A stretch of 64,000 nucleotides of DNA from Listeria monocytogenes (GCF_900187225.1 NZ_LT906436.1:2232001-2296000), one strand, 5' to 3'; shown: positions 7,625 to 17,406, numbered from the stretch's first letter. The notes: a model not told the origin generated them from the sequence alone. Translations and numbers: made by a program.

Positions 7625-8697
7625 TCTACCTCTACCCCTTTCGCATGGACAGCTTGCATGCCAGGATGAAGTTCCGCAAACTGCTCTTGGCGGCGTAATA
7701 CAGCATCAGGAGGCGTTACTTCAGGTGCATCAGGATGAAGCAACCATGTAGCCGCATAATGTGTATCAGACACCTTAAATAGTGGTGGCTCTTCTTCAAG
7801 GTCAATTTGCATTGCGTATTTATTACGTGCAGCAAATGCGTCCCCTTTTGGAGGATGAAGTAAATCAGGCGGCGTACCAGGAATAACAAATAATTCTTCA
7901 TCAGCTGTATCCAAAGTAGGCATAGAACTAATTAATCCCCATGTATAAGGATGTTGTGGATTATAGAAAATTTCATCAACTGTCCCGATTTCAACAATTT
8001 TACCACCGTACATAACAGCTACACGGTCTGCAACGTTTGCTACAACACCAAGATCATGGGTAATAAAGATAATCGACGTATCAATTTTTTTCTGTAAGTC
8101 CTTCATTAAATCTAAAATTTGCGCTTGGATAGTTACATCTAGCGCTGTTGTTGGCTCATCTGCAATAAGAATTTGTGGGTTACATGCAAGTGAAATCGCG
8201 ATAACAACCCGTTGACGCATCCCACCAGAAAATTGGTGAGGATATTGTTTAATTCGTTCTTCTGCATTGGCAATACCAACTAATTGAAGCAAACGAAGCG
8301 CTGTTTTATGTGCTTCATGTTTACTGATTTTTTGGTGCTTAATAAGTGGTTCAGAAATTTGTTTACCAATTGTCATCGTAGGATTTAATGATGTCATTGG
8401 ATCTTGGAAAATCATAGCTATATCTTTCCCACGAATTTTTTGCATTTGTTTTTCGTGAGCTTTAGCGATATCCATTCCGTTAAATAAAATTTGGCCACTT
8501 TTTATTTCTGAGTTACCTTCTGGAAGTAAACGCATAATCGATTTTGTCGTTACTGATTTACCTGAACCAGATTCGCCAACAATCGCTAAGGTTTCCCCTT
8601 TATATAAGTCAAAATTAACTCCACGAATCGCCTTTACTTCTCCGGCATATGTGTGGAATGAAATATTTAAATCTTTAACTTCTAATAGCTTTTCCAT
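7621..8697 (-). CDS. oppD: Oligopeptide ABC transporter ATP-binding protein OppD
   Basis: 358 aa. Walker A GESGSGKSV, Q-loop FQDPMTSLNP, signature FSGGMRQRVVIAISL and Walker B ILIADEPTTALD. The C-terminal oligo_HPY region (NPQHPYTWGLISSMPTLD) is typical of Opp/Dpp ATPases. It lies 17 bp after oppC and overlaps oppF by 4 bp, so it belongs to one oppBCDF translation unit. Cytoplasmic, membrane-associated. Confidence 0.96.
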   Translation of the reverse strand: MEKLLEVKDLNISFHTYAGEVKAIRGVNFDLYKGETLAIVGESGSGKSVTTKSIMRLLPEGNSEIKSGQILFNGMDIAKAHEKQMQKIRGKDIAMIFQDPMTSLNPTMTIGKQISEPLIKHQKISKHEAHKTALRLLQLVGIANAEERIKQYPHQFSGGMRQRVVIAISLACNPQILIADEPTTALDVTIQAQILDLMKDLQKKIDTSIIFITHDLGVVANVADRVAVMYGGKIVEIGTVDEIFYNPQHPYTWGLISSMPTLDTADEELFVIPGTPPDLLHPPKGDAFAARNKYAMQIDLEEEPPLFKVSDTHYAATWLLHPDAPEVTPPDAVLRRQEQFAELHPGMQAVHAKGVEVE

Positions 8698-8714
8698 TTT
8701 TCCTCACCTCTCTT

Positions 8715-9749
8715 TTAATCGCGCATTTTAGGATCAAAGGCATCACGCAAGCCATCTGCAATTAAGTTAAATGCAATCATGATGATACAAAGTACAATAC
8801 ATGGATACAGAATCATATATGGCAATACTTGTAATGTTTTATATCCATCATTTACCAAGACACCAAGAGACGCTGCTGGCGCTGGAAGACCAAGCCCAAT
8901 AAAGCTTAAAAAGGCTTCAAAGAAAATCGCACTAGGAATACTAAACATGATGTTAATGATAATAATCCCAGAAATATTTGGTATTAAATGTTTTATAAGA
9001 ATTTTTGGAGTAGATTCCCCTAAAGTCATGGAAGCCATAACAAATTCTTGGTTTTTAAGTTTTAAAACTTGTCCCCTGACTACCCGGGCCATCGTTATCC
9101 AACTCGTCATTGCGATTGCTATGATAATAGATACAATACCTGGTTCGAGTATTAACATCATTAAAATAACCACAACTAAGTTTGGAATTGCACCAATAAC
9201 CTCTAATACACGTTGCATGAAATTATCTACACGACCTCCAACATAACCGGAAATCAAACCATAAGCAACCCCAATTACAAGGTCACAAAGCGCTGCTACA
9301 ACAGCAATAATAAGAGATACACGTGTACCAGCCCAAATACGAGCAAATTGGTCACGTCCAAGCGTATCACTACCTAACCAATAGTAAGTACCCTCTTTAA
9401 TATTATTTTGTTTATAAATATCAACGTCTTCTCCACCAATAGATTGATGACCATTCCAGAAAGGCATATTTTCAAAGCCTTGAACTTTTGGAGGAAGACT
9501 CGCATTTTCAGTAATTTGTCGGTTAATATTATGTTCTGGTCCTAGATTTTGTGATAAATAAGGGCCAACAATTGCCATAATAATAACAAGTGCTAATACA
9601 ATTAGAGAAACTAAAGCCGCTTTATTTTTACGAATACGAAGCCAAGAGTCTTGCAAGAAAGTTAAACTTGGACGATTAATTTTCTCTGCTTCCGCATCCA
9701 GAATGTGCGCTGGCTGAAATCTTTCTTTTGCAATTTTATGTTCTGCCAT
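8715..9749 (-). CDS. oppC: Oligopeptide ABC transporter permease OppC
   Basis: 344 aa. A cytoplasmic N-terminus (about 35 residues), a first membrane segment (AALVSLIVLALVIIMAIVG), a large extracytoplasmic loop, then the BPD permease core with five further membrane segments. The cytoplasmic EAA-type loop that contacts the ATPases is present in GESTPKILIKHLIPN. Its ATG shares one base with the oppB stop (TAATG arrangement), showing tight coupling. It forms the pore with OppB. Confidence 0.95.
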   Translation of the reverse strand: MAEHKIAKERFQPAHILDAEAEKINRPSLTFLQDSWLRIRKNKAALVSLIVLALVIIMAIVGPYLSQNLGPEHNINRQITENASLPPKVQGFENMPFWNGHQSIGGEDVDIYKQNNIKEGTYYWLGSDTLGRDQFARIWAGTRVSLIIAVVAALCDLVIGVAYGLISGYVGGRVDNFMQRVLEVIGAIPNLVVVILMMLILEPGIVSIIIAIAMTSWITMARVVRGQVLKLKNQEFVMASMTLGESTPKILIKHLIPNISGIIIINIMFSIPSAIFFEAFLSFIGLGLPAPAASLGVLVNDGYKTLQVLPYMILYPCIVLCIIMIAFNLIADGLRDAFDPKMRD

Positions 9750-10678
9750 TATTTTCTACCTCCAGACACACGGATTCGAGGATCAATCAATCCGTAAAGA
9801 ATATCCACTACCAAGATAACAAATACCAACATGACAGCAAATAAAATTGTAGTTCCCATAATAACTGGATAGTCATTTGTTTGAATAGAAGAAACGAATT
9901 GGCTACCGATACCAGGAATACTATAAATATTTTCAATAACTAGGGAACCAGTCATCAGTGCGACTGATAATGGTCCTAAAACTGTAATTAAAGGAATAAG
10001 TGCATTACGAATCGCATGTTTAACTGCTACTTCCGTTCTACTATTCCCTTTCGCTTTGGCAAGTAGAACATAGTCAGATGCGAATACATCAATTAACTCT
10101 GTTCTCATGAAACGAGCTGCCGTTGCAAGTGGGAACATCGCAAGTGCGAATGCTGGCAGAATAGTATCTGCAAACGTCCCCCAACCTGCTACTGGGAAAA
10201 TTTGAAGTTTTGCTCCAAGCCAGTATTGTAAAACAGTCGCAAATACGAAAGATGGAACTGACTTACCTAATATTGCTATAAATGTACTCGTATAATCCGG
10301 CCACCTATTCTGATACATGGCCGCTATTACCCCTAGTAAAATACCAAAAATAACACCAAAAGCCATTGCCTCGAGTGCTAATTGGACAGATGGACCAATC
10401 AGTGCACTTAAAATCTCAGACACTGGTCTATTATCAAGTTGGAAGGAAACACCTAAGTCACCTTTTACCAAACCTGTCATATAATTAAAGTATTGGACTG
10501 GAATTGAATCATTTAGTCCATATTTTTCATTCATCATGTGAATTTGTTCGTCAGATAGTTTCTCCTGATTACGGTAAGGCGTACCAGGTAAGAATTTCAT
10601 AAGAACAAACGTAACCGAAGCAATGATGAATAACGTTATAAGCATATATAATACTCTTTTTAACGTATATTTAACCAT
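9749..10678 (-). CDS. oppB: Oligopeptide ABC transporter permease OppB
   Basis: 309 aa. Six predicted membrane segments. The N-terminus MVKYTLKRVLYMLITLFIIASVTF and the signature region SDYVLLAKAKGNSRTEVAVKHA are typical of DppB/OppB permeases. First gene of the oppBCDF block, separated from oppA by 278 bp of structured RNA spacer with a weak terminator. That arrangement would allow more OppA than permease to be made. AGGTG ribosome site just upstream. Confidence 0.95.
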   Translation of the reverse strand: MVKYTLKRVLYMLITLFIIASVTFVLMKFLPGTPYRNQEKLSDEQIHMMNEKYGLNDSIPVQYFNYMTGLVKGDLGVSFQLDNRPVSEILSALIGPSVQLALEAMAFGVIFGILLGVIAAMYQNRWPDYTSTFIAILGKSVPSFVFATVLQYWLGAKLQIFPVAGWGTFADTILPAFALAMFPLATAARFMRTELIDVFASDYVLLAKAKGNSRTEVAVKHAIRNALIPLITVLGPLSVALMTGSLVIENIYSIPGIGSQFVSSIQTNDYPVIMGTTILFAVMLVFVILVVDILYGLIDPRIRVSGGRK

Positions 10679-10723
10679 CTATCTCTACACCTCCCAGTTT
10701 TAATTAATATATAAAAAAAGTTA

Positions 10724-10850
10724 TTCCTAACCAAATTCGCAAGTTTAGTGAGCCTTTTTCTACATTTCTAAACTTTTATTGCATTAGTGCAAATTAGTTA
10801 GGAAAAAAACTTCATTTTTCGAATGTTAGGTTTCTAGAAGACTAGAAAAG
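10724..10850 (-). other. Structured oppA-oppB intergenic RNA
   Basis: Three inverted repeats occur in the transcribed spacer. TTCCTAAC (10724-10731) pairs with GTTAGGAA (10797-10804). AAGTTTAG (10741-10748) with CTAAACTT (10768-10775) lies nested inside that pair. TTCTAG (10832-10837) pairs with CTAGAA (10842-10847). Such spacers often set the oppA:oppBCDF ratio by stabilising the upstream mRNA. Confidence 0.5.
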
Positions 10851-10891
10851 GATACTTTAATTTTTAATTATAACACATGAAAATCATCAGC

Positions 10892-10926
10892 AAAAGGAGA
10901 GAGCATATCGAAATATACTCTCTCTT
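10892..10926 (-). terminator. Partial terminator after oppA
   Basis: Minus-strand AAGAGAGAGTATAT pairs with ATATGCTCTCTCCTT (one bulge, one wobble). Only four U follow, which suits partial read-through into oppBCDF. Confidence 0.65.
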
Positions 10927-10956
10927 TCCGTCAAGCATTTCTTAAAGACTAATATT

Positions 10957-12633
10957 TTATTTAGTCAAGTATGTTTCTTTGTAAGTGTAATCTGGACCAA
11001 ATGGATTTTTTTGCAAGTTTTTAATGTAGTCTTTTTGTAGGTATGCAGTAGAACGTTGATAAAGTGGTTGAATAGCTACATCATCCGTAAGAAGGATTTT
11101 TTCTGCTTTAACCATTTCATCCCAACGTTTTTGATCGTCAGCTGCATAAGTTACAGAAGCATCATTTAAAATCTTGTCGTAGTCTTTGTTAGAATAACTC
11201 ATTCTGTTTTGTGCACCATCAGTTACGAATAGATCTAAGAAAGTAGATGGATCTTGATAGTCAGGACCCCAGCCGCTCATAGAGAAATCGTAATCTTGGT
11301 TTTGGTCATTTTGTAAACGAACTTTGAATGGTACGTTTTTAAGTTTAACTGTAAGACCATCTAAGTTCTTTTGTAGTTGGTCTTGAATGAATTCAGAAGA
11401 TTTTCTCGCATTTTCAGTATCATCACTAGTGAATTCAACTGTAATTTCGTTAACTCCTAATTCTTTCAAACCAGCTTTCCATGCTTTTTGAGCTTCTTTT
11501 ACATCATATTCTAAATGTTTGCCAGATTCTTTTGTATAATCTTCTTTGTTACCTGGGTCAAAAGTGAAACCTTCTGGTACAAGATTGTTTGCAGGTTTAG
11601 ATCCGTTTTTAAGAACTGTATCAGTATACGATTGTTTGTCAATCGCAAGAGCTATAGCTTTACGGATGTTTTTGTTAGCAAATACTGTGTCTTTGCCAGC
11701 ACGTTTTTGGTTAAATTTAATATAGAAAGTAGAAGAATCATTCACTGTAACATAGTCTTTATTGTTTTTGTTTTGAGCAGCATAGTCTGCACTCAATACA
11801 GTACGGTCAACTTTGTCAGTGTTGTATAAGTTAAGTCCAGTACCGGAGTCTTGAACAACTTGTACGTTGATTTGTTTCAACTTAACTTTATCTTTATCCC
11901 AATATTTATCATTTTTTACGTAAGTCCATTTTTTGTTTGTTCCAGTCCAATCTTTCAACTCGAAAGGTCCATTGAATAACATGTTATCACTATTTTGTGC
12001 ATATTTTTCGCCTTTTTCCGTAACGAATTTTTCGTTAAGTGGGAAGAAAGTTGGGAATGCGAATAGTGAGTTAATGTAAGCAGTTGGTTTAGAAAGAGTA
12101 ACTTCTAAAGTATAATCATCTACTGCTTTAATTCCTAATTCTTCAGGTTTTTTCTTGCCAGCTACGATATCTCCACCGTTTTTGATTGCATCAAATAGGT
12201 AAGAATATGTTGCAGCAGTGTTAGGGTCAACTGCACGACGCCATGAGTAAACATAGTCATTTGCAGTTACAGGGTCTCCGTTTGACCATTTTGCATCTTC
12301 ACGAAGTTTGATAGTATAAACTGTTTTGTCATCGCTAATTTTTGGCTCTTCAGCAGCACCGGCAATGGCAGGAATACCATCTTTGTCAAGCGCATATAGA
12401 CCTTCGTTTGTTTGGTTTACAACGTTCAAACCAACTTGGTCATCCGCTTTTGTGCTGTCTGCAGAAGGAATTAGTGCGCTTTCTGTCAAGTTAAGTACTT
12501 GCTCTCCTGAAGCTTTTCCTGAATCTGAGCCTTTTTTGTCGGATTTGGAATCTGATCCGCCTCCGCATGCTACCAAGACTAAGCTTAGTAATAGTGTTAA
12601 TCCAAGTGTAAGAAATAATTTAGATTTTTTCAC
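10957..12633 (-). CDS. oppA: Oligopeptide-binding lipoprotein OppA
   Basis: 558 aa. Lipoprotein signal with lipobox LVAC, lipid-modified Cys23, followed by a Gly/Ser/Lys-rich tether. The remainder is the SBP_bac_5 fold (PKISDDKTVYTIKLREDAKW and LKDWTGTNKKW regions). It captures oligopeptides for the OppBCDF permease. The start codon is GTG, seven bases after GGGAGG. In L. monocytogenes oppA is a known LhrC sRNA target and supports growth at low temperature. Two CodY-like boxes upstream suggest nutrient control. Confidence 0.95.
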   Translation of the reverse strand: MKKSKLFLTLGLTLLLSLVLVACGGGSDSKSDKKGSDSGKASGEQVLNLTESALIPSADSTKADDQVGLNVVNQTNEGLYALDKDGIPAIAGAAEEPKISDDKTVYTIKLREDAKWSNGDPVTANDYVYSWRRAVDPNTAATYSYLFDAIKNGGDIVAGKKKPEELGIKAVDDYTLEVTLSKPTAYINSLFAFPTFFPLNEKFVTEKGEKYAQNSDNMLFNGPFELKDWTGTNKKWTYVKNDKYWDKDKVKLKQINVQVVQDSGTGLNLYNTDKVDRTVLSADYAAQNKNNKDYVTVNDSSTFYIKFNQKRAGKDTVFANKNIRKAIALAIDKQSYTDTVLKNGSKPANNLVPEGFTFDPGNKEDYTKESGKHLEYDVKEAQKAWKAGLKELGVNEITVEFTSDDTENARKSSEFIQDQLQKNLDGLTVKLKNVPFKVRLQNDQNQDYDFSMSGWGPDYQDPSTFLDLFVTDGAQNRMSYSNKDYDKILNDASVTYAADDQKRWDEMVKAEKILLTDDVAIQPLYQRSTAYLQKDYIKNLQKNPFGPDYTYKETYLTK

Positions 12634-12653
12634 TAAGTAGACCTCCCTTTTTT

Positions 12654-12668
12654 ATTTTTCTGAAAAAT
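12654..12668. promoter_or_regulatory. CodY box in the oppA leader
   Basis: ATTTTTCTGAAAAAT matches the CodY consensus AATTTTCWGAAAATT at 13 of 15 positions and is itself palindromic. It lies between the predicted oppA start site and its ribosome-binding site, a repressive position. Confidence 0.65.
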
Positions 12669-12681
12669 TGTTTCGATACCT

Positions 12682-12711
12682 ATTATACTCTAAGAATTCT
12701 GGCTTTGTAAA
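12682..12711 (-). promoter_or_regulatory. oppA promoter
   Basis: Minus strand -35 TTTACA (12706-12711), 18-bp spacer, -10 TATAAT (12682-12687). The predicted leader is about 42 nt. Confidence 0.75.
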
Positions 12712-12770
12712 TTATTTTTACAAGATAAATGAAAACAAGGATGAAAGATACAAGTTATTAAAATATTAAG

Positions 12771-12830
12771 GCAAAATTGAAATTGCGTGAAAACTCTGAA
12801 CAGAAAGTGTTACGCAATCCTCTATTTTGC
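12771..12830. repeat. Nested perfect inverted repeat upstream of oppA
   Basis: GCAAAAT (12771-12777) and ATTGCGT (12782-12788) are mirrored by ACGCAAT (12812-12818) and ATTTTGC (12824-12830). This gives a 7+7-bp hairpin with a small internal loop and a 23-nt apical loop. It lies 60-120 bp upstream of the oppA -35. It may be an RNA element of an unannotated transcript or a protein-binding site. Confidence 0.5.
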
Positions 12831-12875
12831 AATAAATCGAATTAATTATGTATACTTTGCTAAACCTTTTGATTA

Positions 12876-12890
12876 AGTTTTCAGAAAACA
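12876..12890. promoter_or_regulatory. Second CodY-like box upstream of oppA
   Basis: AGTTTTCAGAAAACA matches 12 of 15 CodY consensus bases, with an intact TTTTCAGAAAA core. It is about 165 bp upstream of the oppA promoter. Confidence 0.4.
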
Positions 12891-13171
12891 TAACCATTTA
12901 AATTGATAAATTTACGATGAACTTTGCCAATTAAGTTAAAACTGGAAGAAGTTATCTTTTTTGTATAAAAGAAAATATCGAACCCCTTTAAAATTTAAAG
13001 GATTATTATATTTATATACTTTTTTTGAGCTGTTGTCTAGATAAAAATATCAAAAATTTAATTAAATTTTGTAATAAATTCGAAAAACGTTGATATAAAG
13101 GGATTTTTCTGTTAATAATCTGTAAAGACACTTGGCGGAATATTTTACTAAAAACGGACAAATTTCTAACA
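12891..13171. other. AT-rich intergenic stretch between divergent genes
   Basis: This is the remainder of the 623-bp gap between oppA and the gene at 13257. It is very AT-rich and I found no credible open reading frame. Only short AT repeats such as CCTTTAAAATTTAAAGG (near 12986) stand out. Confidence 0.5.
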
Positions 13172-13201
13172 TTGGATGATAGCTTCCTTCTATCATATAG
13201 T
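13172..13201 (+). promoter_or_regulatory. Promoter with overlapping 7-bp inverted repeat
   Basis: -35 TTGGAT (13172-13177), 18-bp spacer, -10 TATAGT (13196-13201). A perfect repeat ATGATAG/CTATCAT (13176-13182 and 13190-13196) fills the spacer and could be an operator for the gene at 13257. Confidence 0.45.
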
Positions 13202-13256
13202 CTTTCTATGCAAATTGTGATAGAGTGAATTATGAATTTTAATTAGAGGTGAAGAA

Positions 13257-13601
13257 ATGTTTTTACGAATTACTATTTATACACTTATTCAAGAAGCTAT
13301 TATTTTTGGTATTTTACTCTTCGGAAAAAATCAGACTGTTAGTTTAAGCAACTATGTGGATATTTCCTTTATGGTAGCGCTTATCTCACTACTAATTGGA
13401 TTGTTTGTTTATATTATGAGAAGTGGGTTTTTAGACCGGGTTCATAATGGTTTTCGAAGTATTTCTCGCAAAATTAAACGAGAAGAAGAAAATGAGTTTT
13501 CAGATATGCCTTTATCTGAATTAGTCGGCCTGCAATACGCCGGAATTTTGTTTAGTTCCATTTTTGTTATGTTGACTAGTATTTTATGTATGTTTTTGTG
13601 A
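13257..13601 (+). CDS. Small membrane protein, DUF3899-like
   Basis: 114 aa. Three predicted membrane segments at about residues 3-23, 34-54 and 93-114. A basic, then acidic cytoplasmic stretch (RSISRKIKREEENE) lies between the second and third. Length and topology resemble the DUF3899 family of Firmicute membrane proteins; I am not certain of the family and know no function. GAGGTG ribosome site. It is monocistronic in practice: the trpS promoter starts one base after its stop codon. Confidence 0.8.
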   Translation: MFLRITIYTLIQEAIIFGILLFGKNQTVSLSNYVDISFMVALISLLIGLFVYIMRSGFLDRVHNGFRSISRKIKREEENEFSDMPLSELVGLQYAGILFSSIFVMLTSILCMFL

Positions 13602-13631
13602 TTGACAAGCCGTTTTGTAAACTGATAGAAT
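13602..13631 (+). promoter_or_regulatory. trpS promoter
   Basis: -35 TTGACA (13602-13607), 18-bp spacer, -10 TAGAAT (13626-13631), beginning one base after the preceding stop codon. Confidence 0.75.
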
Positions 13632-13637
13632 GAAAGT

Positions 13638-14931
<1,294 letters not shown>

Positions 14932-14934
14932 TAT

Positions 14935-14980
14935 AAAAAAAGCCAATGACCTAGTTAATCTAAGTCATCGGCTTTTTTTA
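14935..14980. terminator. Bidirectional terminator, trpS / ohrA
   Basis: AAAAAAGCC-ATGAC (14936-14950) pairs with GTCAT-GGCTTTTTTT (14964-14979). A and T runs flank both sides, so it serves both converging genes. Confidence 0.85.
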
Positions 14981-14988
14981 TTTAATCA

Positions 14989-15405
14989 TTAACCTACTTT
15001 AATTTCCACATCGATGTTACCACGAGTTGCTTTAGAATATGGACATACTTCATGTGCTTTTTTTAGTAGAGCTTCTGTTTTTTCTTTGTCTTGGCCTTCG
15101 ATAGTTCCTTCTAATACGACACCAATTTTAAATCCGTTGTCTTCTGGATCACTATATAAGCTGACAGTTGCTGTTACTGTGCTCTTTGCTTCAATCCCAG
15201 CTTTTCCTAGAACTAATTCTAACGCGCTATTGAAACAAGCTCCGTATCCAGCCGCAAATAGTTGTTCAGGGTTTGTTCCACCGCCGCCGTCTCCACCAAG
15301 TTCTGTTGGCGCAGAAATATCAAAGTAAAATACGTTGTCTGGCGAATGAACTTCACCACTTCTTCCACCTGTATTAATGACTGTTGTTTCATATAATTTT
15401 TTCAT
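14989..15405 (-). CDS. ohrA: Organic hydroperoxide resistance protein (Ohr/OsmC family)
   Basis: 138 aa. The two redox cysteines of the thiol peroxidase are visible: Cys57 in GACFNSAL and Cys121 in EVCPYSKA. The Ohr-specific glycine-rich segment TELGGDGGGGTNPEQLFAAGY is also present. It reduces organic hydroperoxides, probably with lipoyl cofactors. Its start lies inside the end of ohrR (17-bp overlap), so it is translated together with its own regulator, unlike the separate arrangement in B. subtilis. Confidence 0.94.
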   Translation of the reverse strand: MKKLYETTVINTGGRSGEVHSPDNVFYFDISAPTELGGDGGGGTNPEQLFAAGYGACFNSALELVLGKAGIEAKSTVTATVSLYSDPEDNGFKIGVVLEGTIEGQDKEKTEALLKKAHEVCPYSKATRGNIDVEIKVG

Positions 15406-15844
15406 TTTCTATTCCTCCTAATTGTTTTGTTAACGATTGTATTTTGATAAGTAATTGTGTGTAGTCTAATTCTGCAAAATCGAGTAATTGAAGGCAGTTG
15501 TCCACGCTTTTTAATACGTCAGGTTGTATTTTTATTGCTTTTTCTGTTAGGCGAATATAAACGCGGCGCTCGTCTTCCGGATGACGACTCCGTGTAACAT
15601 ATCCTAAATGCTCCATTCGTTTTAACATTGGTGTTAAAGTTCCACTATCTAAAGCCAACCTCTTTCCAAGTTCTGATACAGTTTGTTCTTCAACTTCCCA
15701 TAGAACAAGCAAAGCAATATATTGTGGATAGGTTAATTGAAACGGCTCTAAAGCTTCACGATAAAGTTTAGTAAATTGTTTGGATGCATTGTAAACAGAA
15801 AAACACAGTTGTTCTTCTAATATGCGTGTATTCGTGTCCAACAT
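15389..15844 (-). CDS. ohrR: MarR-family peroxide sensor OhrR
   Basis: 151 aa winged-helix MarR regulator. The reactive cysteine Cys14 lies in LCFSVYNASKQF, the position equivalent to B. subtilis OhrR Cys15. The recognition helix and wing are in LALDSGTLTPMLKRMEHLGY and RSRHPEDERRVYIRLT. It has a single N-terminal cysteine and none in the C-terminal region, so it looks like the 1-Cys class controlled by mixed disulfide formation. Excellent AAGGAGGAG ribosome site. Autoregulated from the palindrome just upstream. Confidence 0.92.
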   Translation of the reverse strand: MLDTNTRILEEQLCFSVYNASKQFTKLYREALEPFQLTYPQYIALLVLWEVEEQTVSELGKRLALDSGTLTPMLKRMEHLGYVTRSRHPEDERRVYIRLTEKAIKIQPDVLKSVDNCLQLLDFAELDYTQLLIKIQSLTKQLGGIENEKII

Positions 15845-15868
15845 GTTCTCCTCCTTTTAAGTTGTGTG

Positions 15869-15891
15869 CAATTTAATTGTAACCAATTATA
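15869..15891 (-). promoter_or_regulatory. ohrR-ohrA promoter and OhrR operator
   Basis: -10 TATAAT (15886-15891, minus strand) is followed by TACAATTAAATTGCA, whose core CAATTTAATTG (15869-15879) is an inverted repeat. It closely resembles the B. subtilis ohr operator TACAATTNAATTGTA and covers the predicted start site. Confidence 0.7.
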
Positions 15892-15915
15892 GTAATGAAA
15901 GCTAGTTTTTTGCTC

Positions 15916-15954
15916 AAAAAAAGCCTTACCTCATTTTTAGAGGTAAGGCTTTTG
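15916..15954 (-). terminator. Terminator of fabF
   Basis: Perfect 13-bp stem AAAGCCTTACCTC/GAGGTAAGGCTTT with a 7-nt loop and a U-run. Confidence 0.88.
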
Positions 15955-15962
15955 ATTATATT

Positions 15963-17204
15963 TTAGCCTTCTATTCTTTTAAATACTAAAGTCGCATTAT
16001 GACCACCAAAGCCAAAAGAGTTAGAAATTACAACATTTACATTTGCTTCACGTGCTTCATTTGGAACATAATCCAAGTCACAAACTTCATCTTGGTTTTT
16101 CAAATGAATCGTTGGTGCAATAATATTATCACGAATAGTCAAAAGCGCGAAAATAGCTTCTATCCCGCCAGACGCACCTAAAGTATGTCCTGTCATTGAC
16201 TTAGTAGAACTAATCGCTAATTTTTTCGCATGCTCTCCAAAGACAGTTTTAATAGCTTGTGTTTCGTATTCATCATTGTATGGTGTACTTGTTCCGTGGG
16301 CATTAATGTAATCTACTTTATCAGGAGTAAGCCCAGCATCATCAATCGCCATTTTCATTGCGCGAGCAGCACCTTCACCGTTTGGTGCTGGAGCAGTAAT
16401 GTGGTAAGCATCTCCTGTTGCACCGTAACCAACGATTTCAGCGTAAATTTTTGCCCCACGTGCTTTTGCATGTTCGTATTCTTCTAAAATAACGATACCT
16501 GCTCCTTCGCCAATAATAAAACCATCACGGTCTTTATCAAATGGACGACAAGCAGTTTCTGGATCTGGATTTAATGACAAAGCTTTATTAGCAGTAAATC
16601 CTGCAAGTGACATTTTAGTGATTGGTGCTTCTGCTCCACCAGTAATCATTGCATCAGCATCCCCACGCTCAATAACTTTAAACGCGTCGCCGATTGAGTT
16701 TGTTGCTGTTGCACAAGCTGTAACTGTTGTAGAGTTAATGCCTTTAGCTCCAAAACGAATAGAAACTTGGCCTGAACCCATATCTGGAATCATCATAGGT
16801 ACGAAAAACGGACTAACTCGACGATGTCCACGATTTAAGAAAATTTCATATTGTGTTTCGAAAGTTTCCATTCCGCCAATTCCTGAACCAATCCAAACAC
16901 CAACGCGGTTTGCATTGGAATCATCAATAACTAAACCAGAGTCTTGTACAGCCATTTCAGCACTTGCAATTGCATAATGCGTAAAACGGTCCATTTTACG
17001 AGCTTCTTTTTTCTCTAGATATTTTTCTACATCAAAATCTTTTAACTCTGCTGCAATTTTAACCGGAAAGTCATCCGGATTAAGTCTTGTCATTTTTGCA
17101 ACACCATTAACACCTTTTTTTGCGTTTTCCCAAGAAGTTTCCGCATCGTTTCCAATAGGTGTAACAGCTCCAACACCAGTAACAACTACTCTTCTCTTAT
17201 CCAT
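15963..17204 (-). CDS. fabF: Beta-ketoacyl-ACP synthase II
   Basis: 413 aa thiolase-fold condensing enzyme. Catalytic triad Cys164 (VTACATAT), His303 (NAHGTSTP) and His340 ([11 protein letters not shown]). The N-terminus [15 protein letters not shown] and the glycine-rich C-terminal [11 protein letters not shown] are complete. It elongates acyl-ACP by condensation with malonyl-ACP, and FabF activity influences temperature-dependent fatty acid composition. Downstream of fabH with a 200-bp gap that holds a long hairpin. Confidence 0.97.
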   Translation of the reverse strand: MDKRRVVVTGVGAVTPIGNDAETSWENAKKGVNGVAKMTRLNPDDFPVKIAAELKDFDVEKYLEKKEARKMDRFTHYAIASAEMAVQDSGLVIDDSNANRVGVWIGSGIGGMETFETQYEIFLNRGHRRVSPFFVPMMIPDMGSGQVSIRFGAKGINSTTVTACATATNSIGDAFKVIERGDADAMITGGAEAPITKMSLAGFTANKALSLNPDPETACRPFDKDRDGFIIGEGAGIVILEEYEHAKARGAKIYAEIVGYGATGDAYHITAPAPNGEGAARAMKMAIDDAGLTPDKVDYINAHGTSTPYNDEYETQAIKTVFGEHAKKLAISSTKSMTGHTLGASGGIEAIFALLTIRDNIIAPTIHLKNQDEVCDLDYVPNEAREANVNVVISNSFGFGGHNATLVFKRIEG

Positions 17205-17346
17205 TTACTCATCTCCTTATTTTTCAATTCATAAAAAACAACTTCTGTCTAATGACAGCAGCTAGTATAAAGTTAAGGCTTTATTTAAAATTAATAATAG
17301 TGCACAAACAAATAAACCAAAAGCCTGCTCCATTATAACATAAATA

Positions 17347-17392
17347 AAGGAAAGTTGTCCTAACTAAAATAAGTGTTAGGGCAACTTTCCTT
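17347..17392 (-). terminator. Long hairpin between fabH and fabF
   Basis: About 17-18 bp pair: AAGGAAAGTTGTCCTAAC (17347-17364) with GTTAGGGCAACTTTCCTT (17375-17392). There is no strong U-run on the minus strand (TTTATTTATG). It may be a leaky terminator or an mRNA stability element that partly uncouples fabF from fabH. Confidence 0.6.
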
Positions 17393-17406
17393 GTTTAATT
17401 TGTTGC

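Noticed and set aside
8779-9246. 155-aa plus-strand frame
   Set aside because: Antisense shadow of oppC; composition mirrors a membrane protein gene read backwards, and there is no start signal.
12326-12640. 104-aa plus-strand frame
   Set aside because: Shadow of oppA; no ribosome site or recognisable domain.
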